NCBI GenBank assembly: GCA_900555735.1
Contig: USMI01000088.1
Coordinates: 1 to 8,114 of the forward strand
Source of the DNA: an uncultured Eubacteriales bacterium
GTDB lineage: Bacteria > Bacillota > Clostridia > Oscillospirales > Oscillospiraceae
Direction of reading: 5' to 3'
Length of the DNA: 8,114 nt
The notes below the pieces were generated by a model that saw only the letters and a list, made by a program, of their open reading frames with translations, was not told where the DNA came from and did not search any database. Of the stretch, positions 1 through 6,633 are shown piece by piece. Made by a program: the position numbers and the translations under genes. How positions within the stretch are numbered: the first letter of the stretch is position 1; each line of letters begins with the position of its first letter.

Positions 1-130
1 GGGTGTGGACGGTCATTCCCTGGAACTGACCACCCTCTGCGATGTCCTCGTCGATAAAGTTCAGAATAAAGTTTTTGCTCTCCGCTACCTCCTCGGTCTC
101 AGGGGTATTGGTCTTTCTTTCCTCGGTCAT
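1..130 (-). CDS. glnS: Glutaminyl-tRNA synthetase, N-terminal fragment (runs off left edge)
   Basis: Only the first 43 codons are in the window. They encode a short charged leader (MTEERKTNTPETEEVAES) followed by KNFILNFIDEDIAEGG and then MTVHT. This matches the start of bacterial GlnRS, where a 'NFI...IDEDL..G' helix is followed by 'VHTRFPPEPNGYLHIGHAK'. The class I HIGH signature itself would lie just past the edge, so it cannot be checked. In the family, the enzyme charges tRNA-Gln with glutamine in the cytoplasm, using ATP. The ATG start is supported by AAGGAG at 140-145, nine bases upstream, and by a promoter at 183-211. The gene has its own promoter but lies only 108 bases after rnmV on the same strand. 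A GluRS of the non-discriminating type is the main alternative, but the IDEDIAEG segment favours GlnRS. Confidence 0.78.
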   Translation of the reverse strand, partial: MTEERKTNTPETEEVAESKNFILNFIDEDIAEGGQFQGMTVHT

Positions 131-238
131 TGTCTCACACTCCTTGTAGGTCGTATTATTTTGTGGTAAAAACCAGAATAGTATTATACTCGCTCCCTGC
201 CGGGATTGCAATAGTTTTGCCGCGCCATCCGCGCATTT
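131..238. other. Intergenic region between rnmV and glnS
   Basis: This 108-base gap holds the glnS promoter (183-211) and ribosome binding site (140-145). Just after the rnmV stop there is a small GC-rich hairpin (about 219-236, CGCG pairing with CGCG across a CCATC loop). In the rnmV direction it is followed by AAAAC rather than a T tract, so it is not a convincing terminator. No small gene or RNA was recognised. Confidence 0.6.
183..211 (-). promoter_or_regulatory. Sigma-A-type promoter for glnS
   Basis: On the minus strand a -35 box TTGCAA (206-211) is separated by exactly 17 bases from a perfect -10 box TATAAT (183-188). Transcription should start near position 176, giving a leader of about 45 bases before the ATG at 130. 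The leader contains the AAGGAG ribosome binding site. I saw no T-box-like specifier or antiterminator in it; it is too short for one. Confidence 0.75.
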
Positions 239-814
239 TTACAGCGCGTCGAACTCCTCACGGCTCAAAAGCAGGTTCAGAGCGTCCAGCAGCCCCGTGG
301 TGGTCAGATGCTCCGGCAATTGCAGCGCCCGTATCAGCCCGGCACGGCGCGCCGCGCTGCCGGGGCCGATGAGACCCTTGTCCATCAGGTCGGCGCGGGT
401 GATGCCCGCACTCTGCTTCATGCGCTCCTCCCCCTCGAAGGTGGCGCCGCAGCTGCGCAGGGCTTGCAGCAGCACGTCGGGGGACATGCCCTCCACGCCC
501 AGCTTTCCCTCCTTGCCGCCCTTGCGCTTGCGGCGTTCCTTGCCCATCACGTCGGGGACATACGCCTGCTTCACCTGCTCCGGCGGCAGCGCCCCCTTGA
601 GATGATTGCGGATGACAAAGCCCGCGCCGTCGGGGTCAGTCAGCAGTATCACGCCGCGCTTTTCCGCCAGACGGCGGAAATATGCCAGCTTCTCCTTATC
701 ACGGAACACGCCGAAGCCCTCGGTGGTCAGGATCACCGCGTCCACCACCTGAGACAGAGCGTTTTTGTCATAGCGGCCCTCCACGATGATGACCTCACGG
801 ATGCGGGGCTTCAC
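239..814 (-). CDS. rnmV: Ribonuclease M5 (5S rRNA maturase), Toprim family
   Basis: This 191-residue protein has the layout of RNase M5, which makes the final double cleavage of 5S rRNA precursors bound to ribosomal protein L18 in Gram-positive bacteria. B. subtilis RNase M5 is of similar size. An N-terminal Toprim domain is visible: the catalytic glutamate lies in IIVEGRYDK (E12), and the metal-binding acidic motif in LLTDPDGAG (D60, D62). A strongly basic stretch follows (KERRKRKGGKEGK, about 92-104), then KLGVEGMSPD, equivalent to the 'GVEHAS' motif of other members. The C-terminal part (about 130-191, from ITRADLMDKGL to LSREEFDAL) resembles the DUF4093 tail. The start is GTG at 814, overlapping the holA stop in a GTGA junction. 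An AGGTGA lies only three bases upstream, so translation is probably coupled to holA. A small Toprim protein of other function is the alternative, but the basic motif and tail argue for RnmV. Confidence 0.9.
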   Translation of the reverse strand: MKPRIREVIIVEGRYDKNALSQVVDAVILTTEGFGVFRDKEKLAYFRRLAEKRGVILLTDPDGAGFVIRNHLKGALPPEQVKQAYVPDVMGKERRKRKGGKEGKLGVEGMSPDVLLQALRSCGATFEGEERMKQSAGITRADLMDKGLIGPGSAARRAGLIRALQLPEHLTTTGLLDALNLLLSREEFDAL

Positions 815-1842
815 CGTTCACCTGCCAATTCCATCAGAAACAGCTTCAGCTCCGCCTCGCTGTCCATGCCCCGCTCGCTCTTCATGCGGCGATCCAGCTT
901 CTGGCAGCGCTTCACGGCGGTGCTGCACCACTCATGATCCACCTTTCTGGCAGCCTGCATCAGCAGCTTGGCGGGATAGTCGCTGCTCATGCCCCACAGC
1001 TGCTTCAGCCAGAAGCGGTCCTTCCCCGTATCCAGCGCCATGCGGGCGGTATACAGCCGCCGCAGCTCCTTCCCCACCGCCGCCAGAATGACGATAGGCT
1101 CCGTCTGCATCCGCAGCAGATCGGACAGCACCCGCGCCGCGTCATCATACTTCCCGGCGGTGATGCAGTTGGTCATGTCGAACACGCGGGCATCCAGTAT
1201 GGGGTCGGCCACGGCGTTGATATCGGCAATGGTGACGCGCTCCTGCTTGGCGTAGGCGGCGATCTTTTCGATCTCCGGCACCAGCTCCGTCATCAGCGTG
1301 CCGCAGGTGAACAGCAGATGGTCGGCGGTGGTGGGGTCGATGTCGTGGCCCAGCGCCGTGAACCGGCGGCGCAGCCAGTTGACCAGCTGCGTCCGCTCCT
1401 GCTGGGCGAACTCCACCACGCAGACATGCTTGTCCAGCGCGGCGCACAGCTTTTTCATCTTGCCGTCCCGCTTATACTCCAGCGTGTCGTAAATAAAAAT
1501 CAGCGTGCAGTACTCCGGAAAGTCCTCCAGCAGCGCGATCAGGGCATTGCGCTGGCCCTCATCAAGCTTGAAGAGATCCATGTCCTCCACCGTCACCAGC
1601 GTGTGCTGGGCCATCATAGGCATGGCCTCCACCGTCTCGGTCAGCGCCTGCACCGTCAGGCCCTTGCCGTTGAGGTGGTGGTCGTTGAACTCCTCGAAGC
1701 CCGCCGGGATCAGCAGCTGGCGCACCTGCTGCAGATAGCGGCTGCGGAGATACGTCTCCTCGCCGTGGAAGATATACACATTTTGCAGCTGCTCCGCCTT
1801 CAGATCGGCCTTCAGCTGGGTAAAACCTTTATTCTCCGCCAT
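811..1842 (-). CDS. holA: DNA polymerase III delta subunit (clamp loader)
   Basis: The 343-residue product matches HolA (YqeN in B. subtilis), the subunit that opens the beta sliding clamp within the clamp-loader complex during chromosome replication. The diagnostic N-terminal segment NVYIFHGEETYLRSRYLQQV (residues 21-40) is a degenerate P-loop region; delta does not use ATP. The middle carries LVTVEDMDLF and YCTLIFIYD strands, followed by a helical region. The C-terminal collar domain ends with the typical pattern KLDRRMKSERGMDSEAELKLFLMELA. The frame stays open up to 1959, but the ATG at 1842 is chosen: AAGGAG sits six bases upstream (1849-1854), and the first residues (MAENKGFTQLKADLK) look like family starts, whereas the 39 extra residues are low-complexity shadow of comEC. 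The start overlaps the end of comEC by 14 bases. holA next to comEC is a common Firmicute arrangement. Confidence 0.93.
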   Translation of the reverse strand: MAENKGFTQLKADLKAEQLQNVYIFHGEETYLRSRYLQQVRQLLIPAGFEEFNDHHLNGKGLTVQALTETVEAMPMMAQHTLVTVEDMDLFKLDEGQRNALIALLEDFPEYCTLIFIYDTLEYKRDGKMKKLCAALDKHVCVVEFAQQERTQLVNWLRRRFTALGHDIDPTTADHLLFTCGTLMTELVPEIEKIAAYAKQERVTIADINAVADPILDARVFDMTNCITAGKYDDAARVLSDLLRMQTEPIVILAAVGKELRRLYTARMALDTGKDRFWLKQLWGMSSDYPAKLLMQAARKVDHEWCSTAVKRCQKLDRRMKSERGMDSEAELKLFLMELAGER

Positions 1843-4117
1843 GTTCCTCTCCTTCGTGAATGGTGATGCTGCCCTCGGCATTGGTACAGCGTACCGCCGC
1901 GCCCACGCGCTCCAGCCGCTGGACGGTCTCCGGCGCGGGATGGCCGTAGCTGTTGTCACCCACGCTGATAATGGCGATCTCCGGCTTTATCGCCTCCAGA
2001 AACGCCTCGTCCGAGCTGTACTTGGAACCGTGGTGGCCCACCACCAGTATCTCAATATCCGGAATTGGGTACTTTTTCAGCAGCGCCCGCTCCGTGTCGC
2101 CCTTCATGTCGCCGGTGATGAGCACGTCAAAATCATTGGCGCTGCCCAGCACGGACAGGCCCTGCTCGTTGATGTCTCCCTCGCCCACCGGCGGATAGAG
2201 GGTCACCATAATATCACCCACCGCCACCAGCGTGGTGCGCCGGACCCACTCCACGGTGATGCCGTACCGGTCCGCCAGCTCCAGCAGCCGCTCCCGGACG
2301 CCGTATTCATCCTCCATGTCCGGCAGGTACAGGGTATCCACCTTCAGACGGCTCAGCAGCGTGTAGAGGCCGTTGGTGTGATCGGCGTGGAAATGGGTGA
2401 CCGCCACCGCCTTCAGATGGGAAAAGCCCATGGAAGTCAGTGCATCCGCCGCCACAGTGCCCGCGTCCACATAGCTGTTGGAGCTGCCGCAGTCCACCAG
2501 CATCGCCTGTCCGCCGGAGTACAGCGCCACGCTCTCGCCCTGCCCCACGTCCAGCACCGTCACGTTCATGTTGCCGCTGCGGTAAACGAGGGTATTGCCC
2601 CAGATGGCCAGTGCCAGCAGCGCCGCGCATGCCGCCGCGGCAAACAGGTACTTCCGCTTGCGCCAGCGCTTCACCGCCGCGCACAGGCCGAAGCCCATAT
2701 AGGCTGCCGCCAGCCAGATACGCAGATAGAGATTGTCGAAATAGACCGCGTGATACCGCCAGCGGGTCAGGACGTAGGCGATCCACAGCACCAGCCGGAT
2801 CAGACCGTAGGATATCCAGCCCAGCACTCTTGCCAGCGGAAGCCACGCAAAGCCCGCCAGCACCGTGACGAAGGACGCCATGAAGGCGTAGCCCGCCAGC
2901 GGTACCGCCAGAAGGCTGGCCAGCGGCGACACCAGCGACAGCGTGTTGAAATAATAGGCCACCAGCGGCACGGTGCAGATCATAGCGCTCAGCGACACCG
3001 CCAAATTGGCGCAGCCGAAGGAGAGCACCCGCCGGATGTGCTTATTATCGCCCTGATACCAGTCGAAAAGCAGGTGATACAGCCGTCCCGACAGCAGCAC
3101 GATACCGAAAGTAGCGGCAAAGCTCAGCTGTAAGCTGACGGACGCGGCAGCAAAGGGGTTGGGCAGCAGGATCAACAGCAGCGCCGCGCCCAGACTGGTC
3201 AGGGGATCACCGTCCCGCCGGAACAGCGGCGCCAGCAGCAGAAAGCCCTGCATGACGCAGGCACGCACCACTGACGGTGTCATGCCCACCATGCACATAT
3301 AGAACACCAGCACCCCGATGGTCACGCCGCAGAACAGCCGCCGCCTGTGACGGGGCAGCAGCAGGGCCAGCAGCGTCACCAGAAAGGCGCAGTGCAGCCC
3401 CGAAACCGCAAACAGGTGGGCCAGTCCCGCGCCCCGCATGATGGTATAATCCTCGTCGGAGATATCGTATTTATCGCCGGTCAGCTCGGCAGTCACAAAG
3501 GCAGCGATCCGCTCATCCGGCCAGATGGCCCGTATCCTCTCCCGAAAGGCCCGGTTCATCCGGACAGGCCACCACCGGGCGCTGTCCGCCGTGCCCTCCT
3601 CCACGGAAAGCTCACCCTTCTGATACAGCAGGGCAAAGACGCCCCGCGAGGTAAAGGTAGTCAGCCGCGTATCCCGGATATGGCCCGCGTCGTTCCACTT
3701 GGCCGTGCCGGACACCGTATTGCCCGGCCGCAGCTCCAGCAGCGATGCGTCGCCGTACAGGGTGGCCTTCCGCAGCAGCGAGCCGTCCAGATGCACCGTC
3801 ACCCGCGCGCCGTAGTCGGTCTCTATGGCGTAGTCGCAGACCACACCGGTGAAGGGCAGCTCCTGCCCGCACTTGTCCAGCACAGGCTGCTGCACCAGCG
3901 CCTGATAGCCGGTGAAATACGCCAGCGCCGCCGCGGCGGAAATCGCCAGCAGGGCCACGCGGCTCCACAGCTTCCGGCGTTTGCGCAGAAAGAATGCTAT
4001 GACCGCCAGCATCAGCAAGGCAGCCGCCGCATAGAGGTACCAGCCGGTCTCCTCCATCAGCGCCGCCGTCAGGAACGCGGCAGCAAAGGAGAAGGCCGTC
4101 ATAGCCAGAACACGCAT
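1829..4117 (-). CDS. comEC: ComEC/Rec2 competence protein, DNA-uptake channel
   Basis: At 762 residues this is a full-length ComEC, the membrane channel that carries single-stranded DNA into the cytoplasm during natural transformation. N-terminal membrane helices (about 5-68) lead into a soluble DUF4131-like region (about 75-175). The Competence domain follows (about 205-470), with the signature GLAHLFAVSGLHCAF (231-245), MVGMTPSVVRACVMQ and many membrane helices. The C-terminal metallo-beta-lactamase-like domain (about 517-753) opens with VLDVGQGES (521-529). It keeps the metal ligands THFHADH (574-580), D670 in LITGD and H695/H696 in VGHHGS, then ends with SVGDNSYGHP (718-727). All ligands of the proposed nuclease site appear intact. 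The start ATG has AAAGGAG ten bases upstream (4128-4134). It is first in an operon with holA and rnmV. comEA is not in the window, so competence itself cannot be inferred. Confidence 0.94.
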   Translation of the reverse strand: MRVLAMTAFSFAAAFLTAALMEETGWYLYAAAALLMLAVIAFFLRKRRKLWSRVALLAISAAAALAYFTGYQALVQQPVLDKCGQELPFTGVVCDYAIETDYGARVTVHLDGSLLRKATLYGDASLLELRPGNTVSGTAKWNDAGHIRDTRLTTFTSRGVFALLYQKGELSVEEGTADSARWWPVRMNRAFRERIRAIWPDERIAAFVTAELTGDKYDISDEDYTIMRGAGLAHLFAVSGLHCAFLVTLLALLLPRHRRRLFCGVTIGVLVFYMCMVGMTPSVVRACVMQGFLLLAPLFRRDGDPLTSLGAALLLILLPNPFAAASVSLQLSFAATFGIVLLSGRLYHLLFDWYQGDNKHIRRVLSFGCANLAVSLSAMICTVPLVAYYFNTLSLVSPLASLLAVPLAGYAFMASFVTVLAGFAWLPLARVLGWISYGLIRLVLWIAYVLTRWRYHAVYFDNLYLRIWLAAAYMGFGLCAAVKRWRKRKYLFAAAACAALLALAIWGNTLVYRSGNMNVTVLDVGQGESVALYSGGQAMLVDCGSSNSYVDAGTVAADALTSMGFSHLKAVAVTHFHADHTNGLYTLLSRLKVDTLYLPDMEDEYGVRERLLELADRYGITVEWVRRTTLVAVGDIMVTLYPPVGEGDINEQGLSVLGSANDFDVLITGDMKGDTERALLKKYPIPDIEILVVGHHGSKYSSDEAFLEAIKPEIAIISVGDNSYGHPAPETVQRLERVGAAVRCTNAEGSITIHEGEEHGGE
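1849..1854 (-). promoter_or_regulatory. Ribosome binding site that fixes the holA start
   Basis: AAGGAG on the minus strand, six bases before the ATG at 1842. It lies inside the last codons of comEC and supports the shorter holA product over the longer open frame that begins at 1959. Confidence 0.75.
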
Positions 4118-4155
4118 ACGACACTCTCTCCTTTCTCGCTGTGTTGAACTGATTT

Positions 4156-4184
4156 ATTATACCAAATTCCGCCTGTATGGGCAA
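4156..4184 (-). promoter_or_regulatory. Sigma-A-type promoter for comEC-holA-rnmV
   Basis: The minus strand shows -35 TTGCCC (4179-4184), a 17-base spacer and a perfect -10 TATAAT (4156-4161). Initiation should fall near 4149, giving a leader of about 32 bases that contains AAAGGAG before the comEC ATG. The -35 box begins one base after the terminator of the preceding operon, so the two units are packed without spare sequence. No ComK-like or other operator was recognised. Confidence 0.75.
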
Positions 4185-4185
4185 C

Positions 4186-4215
4186 AAAAATCCCGCCCGG
4201 ATGGGCGGGATTTTT
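4186..4215 (-). terminator. Rho-independent terminator, likely bidirectional in form
   Basis: A perfect 13-base inverted repeat (arms 4186-4198 and 4203-4215) flanks a 4-base loop. The inner stem is TCCCGCCC pairing with GGGCGGGA, and each arm ends in five A or T bases, so a U tract follows the hairpin on either strand. It starts 11 bases after the thioesterase stop codon and is placed to end the polyamine transport transcript. No gene on the plus strand needs it. Confidence 0.9.
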
Positions 4216-4226
4216 CGGAACGTGTC

Positions 4227-4628
4227 TTATTTGATCCGTGAGAGCTTGTCGTTGCACTTCTGCAGAAAGCGGGCGTTGTCGATGACGGCGCGGGTATGGG
4301 TGCCCTCGCCGATCAGGCCCTCCTCGTCGGAGGCCGTCACCTTGAAGGCGATCATCTTGCCGTTGGCGGAGATACCGGTCACCTCGGCGGTGGCGGATAC
4401 CTTCATGCCAACAGGGGTGGGGGCCAGATGGCTGGAGCTGATCTCCACGCCCACGGTGCCCTTGCCCTCCGGCAGCTCGCCCTGCACGCACTGCATGGCG
4501 GCGTTCTCCATCAGGCCCATCATAAAGGGAGTGCCGAACACCTCCAGCCCGCCGGAGCCCACAGCCTTGGCGGTCATATCGGGGGTCACGGTCTTTTCCA
4601 TCGTATAGGTCATGCCGACTTCGATCAT
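4227..4628 (-). CDS. FlK-like hot-dog acyl-CoA thioesterase
   Basis: This 133-residue protein is a single hot-dog domain of the fluoroacetyl-CoA thioesterase (FlK)-like family, whose members hydrolyse small acyl-CoA thioesters in the cytoplasm. The order of motifs matches by eye: VFGTPFMMGLMENAAM (30-45), TVGVEISSSHLAPTPVGM (58-75) and GEGTHTRAVID (108-117). FlK's catalytic Thr42, Glu50, Gly69 and His76 correspond to T33, E41, G60 and H67 with identical spacing. FlK's two gating phenylalanines (33 and 36) align with glycines 24 and 27, so fluoroacetyl-CoA specificity is not expected; the true substrate is unknown. The start has GGAGG seven bases upstream (4636-4640) and lies 13 bases after the potCD stop, so it appears to be the last gene of the polyamine transport operon. 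The family call is firm; the specific reaction is not. Confidence 0.87.
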   Translation of the reverse strand: MIEVGMTYTMEKTVTPDMTAKAVGSGGLEVFGTPFMMGLMENAAMQCVQGELPEGKGTVGVEISSSHLAPTPVGMKVSATAEVTGISANGKMIAFKVTASDEEGLIGEGTHTRAVIDNARFLQKCNDKLSRIK

Positions 4629-4641
4629 TTGAAAACCTCCA

Positions 4642-6633
4642 TTAAATTCCCAGACGTGTCCAAAGGTCGTTATAGAACTTCAGCGTATCCTGAGGCAGGT
4701 TGATGTACAACTCACAGCGGTCCAGCACCTCAGGGGGTGCGGCCATAATGCTGTAGATCTCCTCGTCCAGCGGCTCCTCGTACTCCTCCTCATAGTAGGC
4801 GGGGTACTCCGCCAGCGCCTCGGCGTTGGGGGAAGCGTACCAGATGTAGTCCATGTTGGCCAGATTGGATTCAGTGCTGGCGATGAAGTTGATCCACTCC
4901 ATGGCTTCGGCGGTGTGCTGGCTGGATTTCAGCACGCACATGGCGTCCACGAACCAGTTGGAACCCTCCTCCGGCACCACAAAGGCCAGATCCTCGTTAT
5001 TCTCCAGCATGGTCAGATAGTCGCCGGCGTAGTACATGGCGATGGCGGCGTTGCCGCCCTCCATCTTGCCGAAGATCTCGTCCATGACGAAGGCCTGATA
5101 CACGCCCTTGTTCTTGGCGTCGTAGATCAGCTGGAAGGCCTCCTCCAACTGGCTCTCGTCGGTGGTGTTGATGTCGTAGCCCAGATAGCACAGGGCGGCC
5201 ATCAGCGCGTCGCGGGAGTTGTTGATCATCAGCACCTGTCCGGCGTACTTCTCGTCGAACATAGCGCCCCAGCTGGTGATGGGCTCGTCCACCATGGTGG
5301 TGTTGTAGATGATGCCAACAGTGCCCCATGTGTAGGGAACGGTGTACTTGTTCTCCGGGTCGAAGCTGAGGGACTTGTACTGCTCGTCGATGAGGTCATA
5401 GTTTGGGATGGCGCTGTAATCCAGCTCCGCCAGCATGTCCTCCTCGATCAGCCGCCCGATCATATAGTCGGAGGGCACGATCACGTCGAAGTCCGCGCCG
5501 CCCATCTTGATAAGGGAGTACAGGGCCTCGTTGCTCTCCGCCGTCTGATAATTGACGCGGATGCCGGTCTCCTCCTCAAACTGGGTGATGAGATCCTCGT
5601 CGATGTACTCGCCCCAGGAGCAGACGTTCACCACGCGGTCAGACCGGGCGGCGGCGCCGGTGACGATCAGCACCGCCAGCAGCACGCAGGCAAGGCCGCC
5701 CGCCGCGATCTTCTTCCACAGGCCATTGCTCCTCTTGGGGGCGGGCGCGTTGGCCGCAGCGCCCTCACGGTGATGGTGGACATGGTGCTGGGCGTGATTC
5801 TCGCGGATGTTGATGATGGCCAGCAGCAGGATTACCGTCACGAACAGCAGCGTGGAGATGGCGTTGATCTCCGGGCTGACCCGCTTCTTGGTCATGCCGT
5901 AGATGGTCATGGCCAGCGTGGAGGCGCTGGTGCCGGCGGTGAAGTAGCTGATGATAAAGTCGTCGATGGACATGGTGAAGGCCGTCAGCGCGCCGGACAC
6001 GATGCCGGGCTTGATCTCCGGAATGATGACCTTCCAGAATGCCTGCATCCATGTGCAGCCCAGATCCTGCGCCGCGTCCACCAGATTGCGGTCCATCTGA
6101 CGCAGCTTGGGACCCACGGACAGGATCACATAGGGGATGTTGAAGCAGATATGGGCGATCAGCAGCGTGCCGAAGCCCATGGTCAGCCGCTCCGGCAGCA
6201 CGACGGCGCTCTGCCAGCTGTTGACCCATCCGGCGAAAGCACCCCAGCCGTTGAAGAACACCACGAACAGCAGGCACAGGCTGACGCCGGTGACGATATC
6301 GGCGTTCATCATGGGGATGTTGTTGACGGCCATGAGGCTATTCCGGGCCTTGCGGCGCATGCCGTAAAAGCCGATGGCGGCAAAGGTGCCCGCGATGGTG
6401 GCGATGACCGTGGCCAGCAGGGACACCAGCAGCGTGATATACACGCTGTGCATAATGAGCCGGTTCTGGAACAGCTGCTGATACCAGTGGAGGGAGAAGC
6501 CCTTCCACACGCTGGAGCTGTTTCCGGCGTTGAATGAGAAAACGATCAGGATGATGATGGGGGCGTACAGGAAAAGGCCCGTCAGGATCATCAAAAGACG
6601 GTCGCCCGCGGTGTTGGCTCTTCTCTGTCTCAT
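4642..6633 (-). CDS. potCD: PotC-PotD fusion: polyamine ABC permease joined to binding protein
   Basis: One 663-residue frame joins two usually separate proteins. Residues 1-278 are a PotC-type permease with about six membrane helices and the ATPase-docking EAA loop NLVDAAQDLGCTWMQAFWKV (183-202). A cytoplasmic linker follows, first histidine-rich (HAQHHVHHH, 280-288), then Ala/Pro-rich. A seventh membrane segment (about 308-328, IAAGGLACVLLAVLIVTGAA) would place the rest outside. Residues 333-663 are a PotD-like extracellular binding domain: VNVCSWGEYIDEDLI (335-349), YQTAESNEALYSLIK, DFDVIVPSDYMI and VPYTWGTVGIIYNT. There is no lipobox cysteine, so the membrane helix replaces the lipid anchor. 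The ATG overlaps the potB stop in an ATGA junction, and no strong ribosome binding site precedes it, suggesting coupling. Spermidine or putrescine uptake is the family expectation; several binding residues differ from E. coli PotD, so the exact ligand is uncertain. Confidence 0.92.
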   Translation of the reverse strand: MRQRRANTAGDRLLMILTGLFLYAPIIILIVFSFNAGNSSSVWKGFSLHWYQQLFQNRLIMHSVYITLLVSLLATVIATIAGTFAAIGFYGMRRKARNSLMAVNNIPMMNADIVTGVSLCLLFVVFFNGWGAFAGWVNSWQSAVVLPERLTMGFGTLLIAHICFNIPYVILSVGPKLRQMDRNLVDAAQDLGCTWMQAFWKVIIPEIKPGIVSGALTAFTMSIDDFIISYFTAGTSASTLAMTIYGMTKKRVSPEINAISTLLFVTVILLLAIINIRENHAQHHVHHHREGAAANAPAPKRSNGLWKKIAAGGLACVLLAVLIVTGAAARSDRVVNVCSWGEYIDEDLITQFEEETGIRVNYQTAESNEALYSLIKMGGADFDVIVPSDYMIGRLIEEDMLAELDYSAIPNYDLIDEQYKSLSFDPENKYTVPYTWGTVGIIYNTTMVDEPITSWGAMFDEKYAGQVLMINNSRDALMAALCYLGYDINTTDESQLEEAFQLIYDAKNKGVYQAFVMDEIFGKMEGGNAAIAMYYAGDYLTMLENNEDLAFVVPEEGSNWFVDAMCVLKSSQHTAEAMEWINFIASTESNLANMDYIWYASPNAEALAEYPAYYEEEYEEPLDEEIYSIMAAPPEVLDRCELYINLPQDTLKFYNDLWTRLGI

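Noticed and set aside
131..182. T-box or other tRNA-sensing leader ahead of glnS
   Set aside because: The predicted leader is only about 45 bases, with no T-box consensus, specifier loop or antiterminator.
212..238. Intrinsic terminator after rnmV
   Set aside because: The CGCG-CGCG hairpin is short and bulged, and is followed by AAAAC rather than T residues in the direction of transcription; the T run is on the other side.
130..372. An 80-codon plus-strand frame covering the glnS promoter and the end of rnmV
   Set aside because: It has no convincing initiation signal, overlaps a real gene in antisense and a regulatory region, and its translation is low-complexity Arg/Ala/Pro with no known motif.
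1843..1959. A 39-residue N-terminal extension of HolA
   Set aside because: The extension is antisense-like low-complexity sequence read from comEC in another frame, while the ATG at 1842 has a good ribosome binding site and a family-like N terminus.
1841..3133. A 430-codon open frame on the plus strand opposite comEC
   Set aside because: It is rich in His, Gln and Arg with no family resemblance and no strong ribosome binding site; it is a shadow of comEC codons.
4915..6537. A 540-codon open frame on the plus strand opposite potCD
   Set aside because: It is antisense to a well-supported gene, gives a low-complexity His/Val/Gly/Ala-rich product with no recognisable domain, and is explained by GC-rich codon use leaving few stops on the opposite strand.
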